This document shows positions 51,784 through 59,796 of a stretch of 64,000 nt of DNA, one piece after another. Position 1 is the first letter of the stretch. Each line of letters begins with the position of its first letter. Position numbers and translations under genes: made by a program. The DNA is from Corynebacterium sp. (GTDB lineage Bacteria; Actinomycetota; Actinomycetes; Mycobacteriales; Mycobacteriaceae), in assembly GCF_030538285.1 (NCBI RefSeq), contig NZ_JAUNUG010000005.1:24651-88650 (forward strand), read 5' to 3'. The notes beneath the pieces were generated by a model that searched no databases, was not told where the DNA came from, and was given only the letters and a program-made list of their open reading frames with translations.

Positions 51784-52834
51784 CCACGAGGACGTCGAGA
51801 AGCTCCTCGTAGGCCACCCCCGAGGCGGCGAACACCTGCGGGTACATGGAGATCGGCGTGAACCCGGGCATGGTGTTGATCTCGTTGAGCACCGGGCCAT
51901 CCGCTGTGAGGAAGAAGTCCACGCGGGACAGGCCCTGGCAGTTCAGGGCCCGGAACGTCTCCACCGCCAAGGCGCGGAGCGAGTCGTTGACGTCCTCGGC
52001 GTAGGGCGCGGGGATGGTGGGGCTGACGACATCGTCGAGGTATTTCGTCTCGAAGCCGTAGAAACCCTCCTCCGAGTCGCCGGTGCCGTTGAGCTTCGCC
52101 GGCACGGATGCCACGAGTGAGCCGTCGGGGTACTCGAGGACCCCGACCTCTACCTCATCGCCGATGATCTCGGCCTCGATGATGACCTTGTCATCGGATT
52201 CACGCGCGCTGGCGATAGCCGCGGGCAGCTGCTCCCACTCGGTGACCCGGGACACACCAATGGAGGATCCGCCGCGCGCCGGCTTGACGAACACCGGCAG
52301 CCCCAGGCGCTGCTTTTCCACCTCGGGGATGTCGGTTTCGGCCCCGCGCAGGATCAGTTCCGCGGTGATCGGCAGTCCCTCCGCGGCGGCGAGCTTCTTG
52401 GTGAACTCCTTGTCCATCCCGCAGGCCGAGGCCAGCACCCCGGCACCGACATAGGGCAGGCCGATGAGCTCCAACATGCCCTGAATGGTGCCGTCCTCGC
52501 CGAAGGGGCCGTGGAGGACGGGGAAGGCGACGTCGATACGCATGTGCGGCTGGCCGGAATCCAGGTTGAGGATCAGGCCGTTATCGGCGGGGTCCAGCGA
52601 CAGCGCCAGTTCTTCCCGCTTCTCGACGCCCGGCAGCTCACCGTCCCGGATCTGCAGCCGAGAGTAGTCGGACTCCCCGACCGTCCACATGCCATCCTTC
52701 GTGATGCCGATGGGGATGACCTGGTACTTCTCGGGATCGAGGTGGCTCATGACCGCGCCTGCGGACACGCAGGAGATCTCATGCTCGGTGCTGCGGCCGC
52801 CGTAGATGACGCCGACTGTGATGCGCTGTTCCAT
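51755..52834 (-). CDS. ddl: D-alanine--D-alanine ligase
   Basis: A 359-aa ATP-grasp ligase forming D-Ala-D-Ala for peptidoglycan. VIYGGRSTEHEISCVSAG, FPVLHGPFGEDGTIQGMLE, KPARGGSSIGVS (ATP loop) and the metal-binding end SRVDFFLTADGPVLNEINTMPGF are present. It lies 22 nt downstream of gpsA on the minus strand and converges on DUF3515 with a 29-nt overlap. A complete enzyme with no signs of decay. Confidence 0.97.
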   Translation of the reverse strand: MEQRITVGVIYGGRSTEHEISCVSAGAVMSHLDPEKYQVIPIGITKDGMWTVGESDYSRLQIRDGELPGVEKREELALSLDPADNGLILNLDSGQPHMRIDVAFPVLHGPFGEDGTIQGMLELIGLPYVGAGVLASACGMDKEFTKKLAAAEGLPITAELILRGAETDIPEVEKQRLGLPVFVKPARGGSSIGVSRVTEWEQLPAAIASARESDDKVIIEAEIIGDEVEVGVLEYPDGSLVASVPAKLNGTGDSEEGFYGFETKYLDDVVSPTIPAPYAEDVNDSLRALAVETFRALNCQGLSRVDFFLTADGPVLNEINTMPGFTPISMYPQVFAASGVAYEELLDVLVATALESARR

Positions 52835-52856
52835 AGCCAGGAAGCCTACCGCGACC

Positions 52857-53855
52857 TCACTCAGCCTTCTTGGAGCGCCCCATCAACTCGGCGATCATAT
52901 CCCGCACATCCAGCCCGCGGTGGCACACGGCGTACACGGCCTGGGTGATCGGCATCTCCACCTTGTTAGCCTGGGCCAGCTGGAACACCGAGTTCGAGGA
53001 GATCACACCCTCCGCGACCTGCCCGTGGGTGGCCTTCTTCGCCTCCTCCAGGGTGCCGCCTTCACCGAGGCGGACCCCGAAGGAACGGTTACGCGACAGT
53101 GGCGAGGAGCACGTGGCCACCAGGTCGCCCAGACCCGCGAGGCCAGCGAAAGTGCGCTGATCCGCGCCCAACGCATGCCCCAGGCGGGAGATCTCGGCCA
53201 GACCGCGGGTGATGATGGTGGCCAGCGTGTTCTCGCCGAATCCGAGGCCGGTGGCCACACCACAGGCCAAGGCGATGACGTTCTTGCAGGCGCCACCGAG
53301 CTCGACCCCGACGACATCGGTGTTGGTGTAAGGGCGCAAATAGGGGGTGGCCACCGCCGCCTGGACGAGCTTGGCGCGGTTCTCATCGGCACAGGCGATG
53401 ACGGTGGCGGCGGGCTGTTCCTCGGCGATCTCCCGGGCCAAGTTAGGCCCGGAGAGCACGGCGATGCGTCCGGTGTCGGCACCGGTGATCTCGGCGATGA
53501 CCTCGCTCATCCGCAGGTGGGTGTCGGTTTCCACGCCCTTGGAAATGCTTACCAGGGTGGCATCCGAAGGCAGCAGGGGCGTCCACGAGGTGAGGTTGTC
53601 GCGCATCGTCTGGCTCGGCACGGCGAACACCACGACAGCGGCCGAATCCAGGGCCCGCTGAGCATCATCGGTGGCCACCACCGATTCCGGCAGACGGATG
53701 TCAGGCAGATAATCCGGGTTGGCGCGGGTGGTGCGGATCTGCTCGGCCAACTCCGTCCGGCGGGCCCACAATGTGACGGTGTTACCGGCGTCGGCGAAAA
53801 CCTTCGCCAGGGTGGTACCCCATGATCCGGCACCCATGATCGCTACGTTGACCAC
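52857..53855 (-). CDS. gpsA: Glycerol-3-phosphate dehydrogenase [NAD(P)+]
   Basis: A 332-aa enzyme that makes glycerol 3-phosphate for phospholipids. NAD site [55 protein letters not shown] (catalytic Lys) and [12 protein letters not shown]. It starts the gpsA-ddl transcript and is divergent from the MutT1 gene by about 120 bp. Confidence 0.97.
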   Translation of the reverse strand: MVNVAIMGAGSWGTTLAKVFADAGNTVTLWARRTELAEQIRTTRANPDYLPDIRLPESVVATDDAQRALDSAAVVVFAVPSQTMRDNLTSWTPLLPSDATLVSISKGVETDTHLRMSEVIAEITGADTGRIAVLSGPNLAREIAEEQPAATVIACADENRAKLVQAAVATPYLRPYTNTDVVGVELGGACKNVIALACGVATGLGFGENTLATIITRGLAEISRLGHALGADQRTFAGLAGLGDLVATCSSPLSRNRSFGVRLGEGGTLEEAKKATHGQVAEGVISSNSVFQLAQANKVEMPITQAVYAVCHRGLDVRDMIAELMGRSKKAE

Positions 53856-53977
53856 GCGCTGCTCCTTATCCGTTTCGTCTGCAAACTAGCTTAGAGGATG
53901 GGTTGGTGCTGCGAATCAGCCGGAGGTGGGGAAAAATGGGTGGGAAGTACAACCGGAACCGACGTCGGAGGAAAATC

Positions 53978-54982
53978 ATGCCGAAGAATAAGCAGCCGCA
54001 CGAGGTTGACAAGGATCAGGTTCCCGAGCTGCTGGTCAACGGTCGGCACCAGGTTATCCCCGCTGACCCGGCGAAGGAGTTTCGCCGTTCGATGCTTGCC
54101 GCGGGGGCTGTCCTGTGGCGTGGTGACCTCTCTGACCTGGATTCCGTCGAGGTCGCGCTCATTCACCGTCCCTCCTACGACGACTGGTCCCTGGCCAAAG
54201 GCAAGGTCGATCCGGGTGAGTCGCTGCCCACCACCGCGGCCCGCGAGATCCTCGAGGAGACCGGTTATGAGATCCGTCTAGGCAAGCTGCTGGGCAAGGT
54301 GACCTATCCGGTCGGCGACCGCACCAAGGTGGTCTACTACTGGACGGGTGAGGTCCTCGGCGGTGAGTTCACCCCCAACGACGAAGTCGATGAGCTGGTC
54401 TGGCTGCCCATCGCGCAGGCCCGCGAACGGCTTTCCTATGAGGTTGACCGCCATGTGCTGGATAAGGCGGAGAAGCGTTTCCGCCTGCCCGCCACCTCCC
54501 GGGTGCTCTACATCCGGCATGGCCGCGCGCATCAGCGGCGCAACTGGGACGGCGATGATAACCTGCGCCCGCTGGACAAGAAGGGCCGCCGTCAGGCGGA
54601 AATGCTTGTGCCCATGCTCCTGCCCTATAAGCCGGTGGCTGTCTATTCCGCCGAGCCGGAGCGTTGCCAGGCTACGGCCGCTCCTCTGGCGGATGAGCTC
54701 GGCGTGGAGATCACGGTCGATGAGATGTTCGGCGATCAGGCGTATGTGGAGCAGCCCGCGAAGTGCCAGCAGCGTTTCCAAGAGCTTATCGACGCCGGCG
54801 GCACCTCCGTCGTTGTTTCCCAGGGCACCGCGATCCCGGACATGATCGCCTGGTTGAGCGCCAACGGGCGCCTCCCGCTCGTGGAGATCGAGTCGAAGAA
54901 GGCGTCCGTGTGGGTGCTGTCTTTCAATGAGGGCCAGCTGACGGGGGCGGATTACCTCACCAGCCCCCTGCCGGCGAAGTAG
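53978..54982 (+). CDS. mutT1: MutT1-like NUDIX hydrolase/histidine phosphatase
   Basis: A 334-aa two-domain protein. The N-terminal NUDIX domain has GKVDPGESLPTTAAREILEETGY near residue 78. The C-terminal histidine phosphatase domain (residues about 170-300) has VLYIRHGRAHQR (RHG motif) and YSAEPERCQATA. Mycobacterial MutT1 sanitises 8-oxo-dGTP and degrades diadenosine polyphosphates. The start ATG at 53978 has CGGAGG 6 nt upstream; a longer frame from 53903 is not supported. Confidence 0.92.
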   Translation: MPKNKQPHEVDKDQVPELLVNGRHQVIPADPAKEFRRSMLAAGAVLWRGDLSDLDSVEVALIHRPSYDDWSLAKGKVDPGESLPTTAAREILEETGYEIRLGKLLGKVTYPVGDRTKVVYYWTGEVLGGEFTPNDEVDELVWLPIAQARERLSYEVDRHVLDKAEKRFRLPATSRVLYIRHGRAHQRRNWDGDDNLRPLDKKGRRQAEMLVPMLLPYKPVAVYSAEPERCQATAAPLADELGVEITVDEMFGDQAYVEQPAKCQQRFQELIDAGGTSVVVSQGTAIPDMIAWLSANGRLPLVEIESKKASVWVLSFNEGQLTGADYLTSPLPAK

Positions 54983-54985
54983 GGA

Positions 54986-55375
54986 CTATTTCTTCGGCCC
55001 CAGTTCGTTCTCCAGGACCTCCTGCGCGACCTTCATCGCGGATAGTGCCGCGGGCGCCCCGCAGTAGCCGGAGGCGTGGATGATGGCCTCGGTGATCTCC
55101 TCGCGGGTCAGGCCGTTAGCCAGGCCGCCGCGGATGTGCCCGCGAAGTTCCTCGGTGGCGCGCAGGGCGACGAGCATGCCGATGTTGAGCAGGCTGCGGT
55201 CCCGCTTGGGCAGACCCTCGCGGGTCCACACGGATCCCCACACGGTGGCGGTGATGTGGTGCTGGAGGTCCTCGCCGTCGGTGCCGGCGTTGCGGTCTAA
55301 GGCGGCGTCGACGAACTCGTCGCCCATGACCTCGCGGCGGATGCGGATACCTTCTTCATAACGGTTGTCAGTCAT
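54986..55375 (-). CDS. Carboxymuconolactone decarboxylase (CMD) family protein
   Basis: A 129-aa protein with the CMD fold: VWTREGLPKRDRSLLNIGMLVALRATEELRGH, then EEITEAIIHASGYCGAPAALSAM. This is the PcaC-like arrangement; the AhpD CxxC is absent, with a single Cys in GYCGAP. It may be a 4-carboxymuconolactone decarboxylase or a related enzyme of unknown substrate; no other pca genes are nearby. Its ATG lies 8 nt inside the upstream membrane protein gene, so it is coupled to the leu cluster. Confidence 0.85.
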   Translation of the reverse strand: MTDNRYEEGIRIRREVMGDEFVDAALDRNAGTDGEDLQHHITATVWGSVWTREGLPKRDRSLLNIGMLVALRATEELRGHIRGGLANGLTREEITEAIIHASGYCGAPAALSAMKVAQEVLENELGPKK

Positions 55376-55949
55376 GGCTGTGAGAATACCCGCGACTGAT
55401 GAGGACCACGGCGAGAATCACCCCGGACAGGGTGAGGATGATGCCGCTGGCAATCTCGGAGACGTGCTCGGGCAGAGTGCCGTAGAAACCGAAGAAACGC
55501 CGGGTCACCCAGGGCTCGGCGAACATGCCGAGCGGGAGGATAAGGCGCGCGGCACGGTGTGCGTGGGCTGCCACACCGATGAGCCCCAGCGGGATGCCGA
55601 ACACCGCGGCGGCCACGAACCAGTGGGCGTTGGACGCCCATCCGTCCGGAGGCACAATGCCCACCGCGATGCCCACCGCGTAGTGCAGGGCGGTGGTAAA
55701 CAGCAACACGCCCGCACCGAAGGCGCCACCCCGCAGCCAGCGCCCTGATCCGGCGCTGATACCTGCGAGGATGCCCAGTCCGGCCCACACGGAGCCGGAG
55801 TTGATGGTGCGGGCGAGGGTCTTGCGTATCGACGCCCACGTATCCGCCTGCCCCGACAACTCCGCCAGGGTGGTGAAATCCACGAGGGCGGAGACGACGG
55901 CCAGGGCCGCCGCCACGCCGAGGACTACTTGCAGCGACACATGTTTCAT
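55368..55949 (-). CDS. Polytopic membrane protein in the leuD transcript, function unknown
   Basis: A 193-aa protein with about five hydrophobic segments (VVLGVAAALAVVSALVDF, VWAGLGILAGISAG, VLLFTTALHYAVGIAVG, AAAVFGIPLGLIGVAAHAH, IASGIILTLSGVILAVVLI). No catalytic motif was recognised. Its ATG follows the leuD stop directly (TAAATG) and its end overlaps the CMD gene by 8 nt, so leuC-leuD-membrane protein-CMD look like one transcript. It could be a transporter, but this is a guess. Confidence 0.78.
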   Translation of the reverse strand: MKHVSLQVVLGVAAALAVVSALVDFTTLAELSGQADTWASIRKTLARTINSGSVWAGLGILAGISAGSGRWLRGGAFGAGVLLFTTALHYAVGIAVGIVPPDGWASNAHWFVAAAVFGIPLGLIGVAAHAHRAARLILPLGMFAEPWVTRRFFGFYGTLPEHVSEIASGIILTLSGVILAVVLISRGYSHSHD

Positions 55950-56540
55950 TTAGCCGACGATAGTCGGCTTGAACACCGGGCGCTTCTCCTCGTAGGCGGT
56001 GATGGCGGGCTCGTCGCGCAGCGTCAGGCCGATGTCGTCGAGGCCCTCCATGAGGCGCCAGCGGGTGTAGTCGTCGACTGAGAACAGGTAGGTGTTCTCC
56101 CCTGCCGTGACGGTGCGGGACTCGAGGTCGACGGTAATCTCCAGGCCCGGCTCGGCCTCCAGCTGCTTCCACAACAGCTCGATGTCGGCTTCCTCCATCT
56201 GGGCGGCGAGCAGGCCGGCCTTGCCGGAGTTGCCGCGGAAGATGTCGGCGAAGCGCGGGGAGAGCACGACGCGGAAGCCGTAATCCATGAGCGCCCACAC
56301 GGCGTGCTCGCGGGAGGAGCCGGTGCCGAAGTCAGGGCCAGCGACGAGCACGGAACCCTCCCGGTAAGGCTCCTGGTTGAGGATGAAATCCTCGTCCTTG
56401 CGCCAACCCGCGAACAACCCGTCCTCGAAGCCGGTGCGGGTGACACGCTTGAGGTAGACGGCGGGGATGATCTGGTCGGTGTCGACATTTGAGCGGGTCA
56501 GCGGCACGCCGACGCCGGTGTGGGTAGTGAACTTCTCCAT
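55950..56540 (-). CDS. leuD: 3-isopropylmalate dehydratase, small subunit
   Basis: A 196-aa swivel domain of the aconitase superfamily. [26 protein letters not shown] at the start, then [17 protein letters not shown] (substrate loop) and [13 protein letters not shown]. Pairs with LeuC to isomerise 2- to 3-isopropylmalate in leucine synthesis. It follows leuC by 16 nt and is followed directly by the membrane-protein gene. Confidence 0.97.
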   Translation of the reverse strand: MEKFTTHTGVGVPLTRSNVDTDQIIPAVYLKRVTRTGFEDGLFAGWRKDEDFILNQEPYREGSVLVAGPDFGTGSSREHAVWALMDYGFRVVLSPRFADIFRGNSGKAGLLAAQMEEADIELLWKQLEAEPGLEITVDLESRTVTAGENTYLFSVDDYTRWRLMEGLDDIGLTLRDEPAITAYEEKRPVFKPTIVG

Positions 56541-56556
56541 GGATTCTTAACTCCTT

Positions 56557-57975
56557 CTACAGGTCGGCGGGGCTGGCCAGGTGGCCTGCGACAGCGGTGG
56601 CGGCGGCGACCGGCGGGGACACGAGGTGGGTGCGACCCCCCGGGCCCTGGCGGCCCTCGAAGTTGCGGTTCGAGGTGGAGGCGGAGCGCTCACCGGGGGC
56701 GAGCTGGTCCGGGTTCATACCCAGGCACATGGAGCAGCCGGCGGTACGCCACTCGGCGCCGAAGTCGGTGAAGATCTTGTCCAGTCCCTCGTCCTCGGCC
56801 TGCTCCTTGACCATGGTGGAGGAGGGGACTACGAGCATGCGGGTGTTCGCGGCGATGGTGCGGCCCTGGACGACCTCGGCGGCGGCGCGCAGGTCCTCGA
56901 TGCGGGCGTTGGTGCAGGAACCGAGGAAGACGGTGTCGATGGCGATGTCACGCAGCGGGGTGCCCGGCGTGAGGTCCATGTAGGCCAGGGCCTTCTCGGC
57001 GGCGGCCTTGTCGGAGTCGTTGGTGAAGTCCTCCGGGTCCGGCACGTTGGCGGACAGGGGCAGGCCCTGGCCGGGGTTGGTGCCCCAGGTGATGAAGGGG
57101 GTAAGGGCGGAGCCGTCGATCTCGACGACGGTGTCGAACTCGGCACCCTCGTCGGTGGGCAGGGTCTTCCAGTACTCGACCGCCGCGTCCCAGTCGGCGC
57201 CGGTCGGGGCGAACTCGCGGCCCTGAACGTAGTCGAAGGTCTTCTGGTCGGGGGCGACCATGCCGGCGCGGGCACCGGCCTCAATCGACATGTTGCAGAT
57301 GGTCATGCGGGCCTCCATCGAGAGCTTCTCGATGGCCTCGCCGCGGTATTCGATGATGTGGCCCTGGCCGCCGCCGGTGCCGATCTTGGCGATGATCGCC
57401 AGGATGAGGTCCTTGGCGGTGACACCCTCCTGCAGCACGCCGGAGACCTCGATGGCCATGGTCTTGAAAGGCTTGAGCGGCAGCGTCTGGGTGGCCATGA
57501 CGTGCTCGACCTCGGAGGTGCCGATGCCCATGGCGATGGAACCGAAAGCACCGTGGGTGGAGGTGTGGGAGTCGCCGCAGACAATCGTCATGCCGGGCTG
57601 GGTGGCGCCGAGCTGCGGGCCGACGGTGTGGACGATGCCCTGCTTGACATCACCCATGGGGTGCAGGCGGATGCCGAACTCCTCACAGTTGCGACGCAGG
57701 GTCTCGACCTGCGTGCGGGAGGTGGCCTCCTTGATCTCCAGGAGGGAGCCGGTCTCGATGCCCTCGGTGGGGACGTTGTGGTCCTCGGTGGCCAGGTGCA
57801 GGTCCGGGCGGCGCAGCTTGCGGCCGGCCAGACGCAGTCCGTCGAAGGCCTGCGGGGAGGTCACCTCGTGCAGGAGCTGCAGGTCAATGTAGAGGAGATC
57901 GGGTTCGCCGTTCTCGCCCTTCGCGACAATATGGTCGTTCCACACCTTCTCGGCCAGCGTCAGCTTCTCGGCCAT
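56557..57975 (-). CDS. leuC: 3-isopropylmalate dehydratase, large subunit
   Basis: About 472 aa. Aconitase-type Fe-S subunit: [48 protein letters not shown] (first ligand Cys) and [12 protein letters not shown] (two more). Together with LeuD it catalyses the second step of leucine synthesis. ATG 57975 is preferred over GTG 57984 because AAGGTGG precedes it. Divergent from the IclR-type regulator, with a candidate operator between. Confidence 0.97.
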   Translation of the reverse strand: MAEKLTLAEKVWNDHIVAKGENGEPDLLYIDLQLLHEVTSPQAFDGLRLAGRKLRRPDLHLATEDHNVPTEGIETGSLLEIKEATSRTQVETLRRNCEEFGIRLHPMGDVKQGIVHTVGPQLGATQPGMTIVCGDSHTSTHGAFGSIAMGIGTSEVEHVMATQTLPLKPFKTMAIEVSGVLQEGVTAKDLILAIIAKIGTGGGQGHIIEYRGEAIEKLSMEARMTICNMSIEAGARAGMVAPDQKTFDYVQGREFAPTGADWDAAVEYWKTLPTDEGAEFDTVVEIDGSALTPFITWGTNPGQGLPLSANVPDPEDFTNDSDKAAAEKALAYMDLTPGTPLRDIAIDTVFLGSCTNARIEDLRAAAEVVQGRTIAANTRMLVVPSSTMVKEQAEDEGLDKIFTDFGAEWRTAGCSMCLGMNPDQLAPGERSASTSNRNFEGRQGPGGRTHLVSPPVAAATAVAGHLASPADL

Positions 57976-58000
57976 GGATGCCACCTTTCCATCTGTAAAA

Positions 58001-58017
58001 ATCTCATAAGGTGAGAT
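58001..58017. promoter_or_regulatory. Candidate LtbR operator between leuC and the IclR gene
   Basis: ATCTCATAAGGTGAGAT has 6-bp complementary ends around a 5-bp centre. The sub-site CATAAGGTGAGA agrees at 10 of 12 positions with the LtbR box CA(T/C)ATAGTG(A/G)GA recalled for C. glutamicum. It lies in the short gap between divergent starts, consistent with repression of leuCD and autoregulation. Confidence 0.6.
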
Positions 58018-58031
58018 GTTAGTATCGTGGT

Positions 58032-58742
58032 ATGGGACAGTATAGCGCAGTGTCAGGCATCAAGGTGCTGGATCGATCGGTCGCCATCATGATGGCCGTC
58101 GCCCCGCATCCGCTCTCACTCACCGAGCTCTGTGAAACCACCGGACTACCGCGCGCCACCGCCCACCGCCTGGCCACCGCCCTGGAAACGCACCGCATCC
58201 TCGCCCGCGGTGAGGACGGCCGTTGGACCATCGGCCCCGCGCTCACCTCCCTGGGTACCGGCAGCCGCGATCAGCTTCTCGACGCCGCCCGCCCCATCAT
58301 GTCAGCCCTCGTCGACGCCACCGGCGAATCGGTGCAGCTCTACCAGCTCACCGGCACCTCCCGCACATGTGTGGCCGCCCAGGAACCACCCGTCGGACTG
58401 CAGAACACCGTCCCCGTGGGCTCCCAGCTGGCGCTCACCTCCGGCTCCGCCGCCAAGGTGTTCGTCGCCTTCGGCTCGCCGCAGCTTCGCGACACCATCC
58501 TCCCCGACGTCACCTTTGATCCCTCCGATTTGGAGCGGGTCGTCGCCGAGCGCGTGAGCGAGTCCGTCGCCGAGCGCGAGGTGGGCCTTGCCTCCCTGTC
58601 TGCCCCGGTGTTCACCCCTGCGGGTCGATTCGTGGCCGTGCTGTCGGTGTCCGGCCCCGCGGAACGCCTGCGGCCGCACCCCGCGAAGAAGTGGGGCGCG
58701 GCCCTCAAGGATGCGGCCGAGGCGCTGTCGCGTTCGCTCTAG
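58032..58742 (+). CDS. ltbR: IclR-family regulator, LtbR-like
   Basis: A 236-aa regulator. The N-terminal winged helix-turn-helix is [40 protein letters not shown] cut into two helices, then the IclR ligand domain (residues about 75-230; [22 protein letters not shown]). LtbR represses leu and trp genes in C. glutamicum. It is divergent from leuC. No clear ribosome site precedes ATG 58032, so the transcript may be leaderless. Its stop shares CTAG with the convergent GNAT gene. Confidence 0.88.
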   Translation: MGQYSAVSGIKVLDRSVAIMMAVAPHPLSLTELCETTGLPRATAHRLATALETHRILARGEDGRWTIGPALTSLGTGSRDQLLDAARPIMSALVDATGESVQLYQLTGTSRTCVAAQEPPVGLQNTVPVGSQLALTSGSAAKVFVAFGSPQLRDTILPDVTFDPSDLERVVAERVSESVAEREVGLASLSAPVFTPAGRFVAVLSVSGPAERLRPHPAKKWGAALKDAAEALSRSL

Positions 58743-59221
58743 ACGAAGAAGGCGGGATGGTAGCTGACCACACCCCGCCGGTGCGGATTCCCGTGGGCGA
58801 GGAAATATTCCGGCGGTACGTCCGGGTACACCAACCCTTCGACGGGTGCGAAACCGAAACGTGAGTAGAAGTCCGGTTCCCCGAGAAGCACGATCACTTC
58901 GGCATCCACCAGGTACCCCAGCACGCTGCGCAGCAGAACCGAGCCGATCCCCTCCCCCTGACGCTCCGGGAGGACACTCAGGGGGCCGAGGCCGTAAAAG
59001 CGGCCGGGGTGAGCGTCGATAAGCACTGGCGAGGCCGCGACATGGCCGATGACCTGCTCATTGTCAACTGCCACGAGGGACACTGACAAGGCCCCCGCGG
59101 CACGGAGGGCCTCGATGATCGCGGATTCAGTCTGTGAGGAGCGTTCGACCGCGGCGAAAGCAGCGGCGGTGACAGCGGCAATCGACGGGAGATCGGCGGG
59201 GACTTCCGGACGGATGATCAT
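58739..59221 (-). CDS. GNAT-family N-acetyltransferase
   Basis: About 160 aa. GNAT fold: MIIRPEVPADLPSIAAVT at the start, GLGPLSVLPERQGEGIGSVLLRSVLGY (acetyl-CoA motif A with QGEGIG), then GEPDFYSRFGFAPVEG. The acceptor is unknown. ATG 59221 overlaps the upstream stop (ATGA), so it is the last gene of the coupled SbnA-like operon. It could acetylate that pathway's amine product, though this family is very diverse. Confidence 0.88.
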   Translation of the reverse strand: MIIRPEVPADLPSIAAVTAAAFAAVERSSQTESAIIEALRAAGALSVSLVAVDNEQVIGHVAASPVLIDAHPGRFYGLGPLSVLPERQGEGIGSVLLRSVLGYLVDAEVIVLLGEPDFYSRFGFAPVEGLVYPDVPPEYFLAHGNPHRRGVVSYHPAFFV

Positions 59222-59785
59222 GATGTCGAGCATCCGTGTGCGGCGGCCAGCCAGTCAAGAGCCGCTGCTTGGGGATCGGCGGTGTCCACCTCCGGGACGA
59301 TCGGATTATAGGCGTGCTCCCGCCTCGTGCGGTCCCGCATCAATGCGGTGGTGATGATGACGCCGCCGACATTTATGTCGAAGCCGGTGTTCTGGGACGC
59401 GTAGCCCGCCGTGGGAGCACCGAAACTTATGGCCCGGTCCAGGCCAGCAAAACTCAGCAGCACGGCCTCGGCGGCGCTGGCGGTCTCACCGTCGGTGAGG
59501 AGGGCGACGGGAAGCGGGTTCTGGCCGCCGGTAGTTGTGGTGGCACCTCCGGGCTCAGTGACCGTGGTGCCCTCGACCCGGACGTCGCTCGTGCCGTGGC
59601 GGGAGACGAACTGGAGGACGACGCCATCGTCGAGAAGCGGGGACACGCCCGCCAGCATCGGGGCGATGTCGCCGTCGGTGTTCCCGCGCAGATCAACCAC
59701 CGCGCCGCACCCTGGCTGCGAGAGACCGGCAGCGAGGGCGTCCGCGTAGGACCAGGGCAATGAGGACACGACGCAACCTCGTCAT
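59218..59785 (-). pseudogene. S41 peptidase remnant, N-terminal half lost and frameshifted
   Basis: From GTG 59769 the frame gives about 183 aa with the S41 (TSPc) core: GAVVDLRGNTDGD near residue 25, LPVALLTDGETASAAEAVLLSF with the expected Ser, FGAPTAGYAS. The usual preceding 100 or more residues are missing. An ATG at 59785 in another frame encodes MTRLRRVLIALVL, a plausible signal-peptide start, then runs out of frame. This looks like an internal deletion joining the signal to mid-protein sequence. It lies 11-27 nt after the fusion gene stop. Confidence 0.65.
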
Positions 59786-59796
59786 GATCCTGAGGC

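Noticed and set aside
54986..55375. AhpD-type alkylhydroperoxidase
   Set aside because: The CxxC active site is absent; only one Cys occurs in the conserved region.
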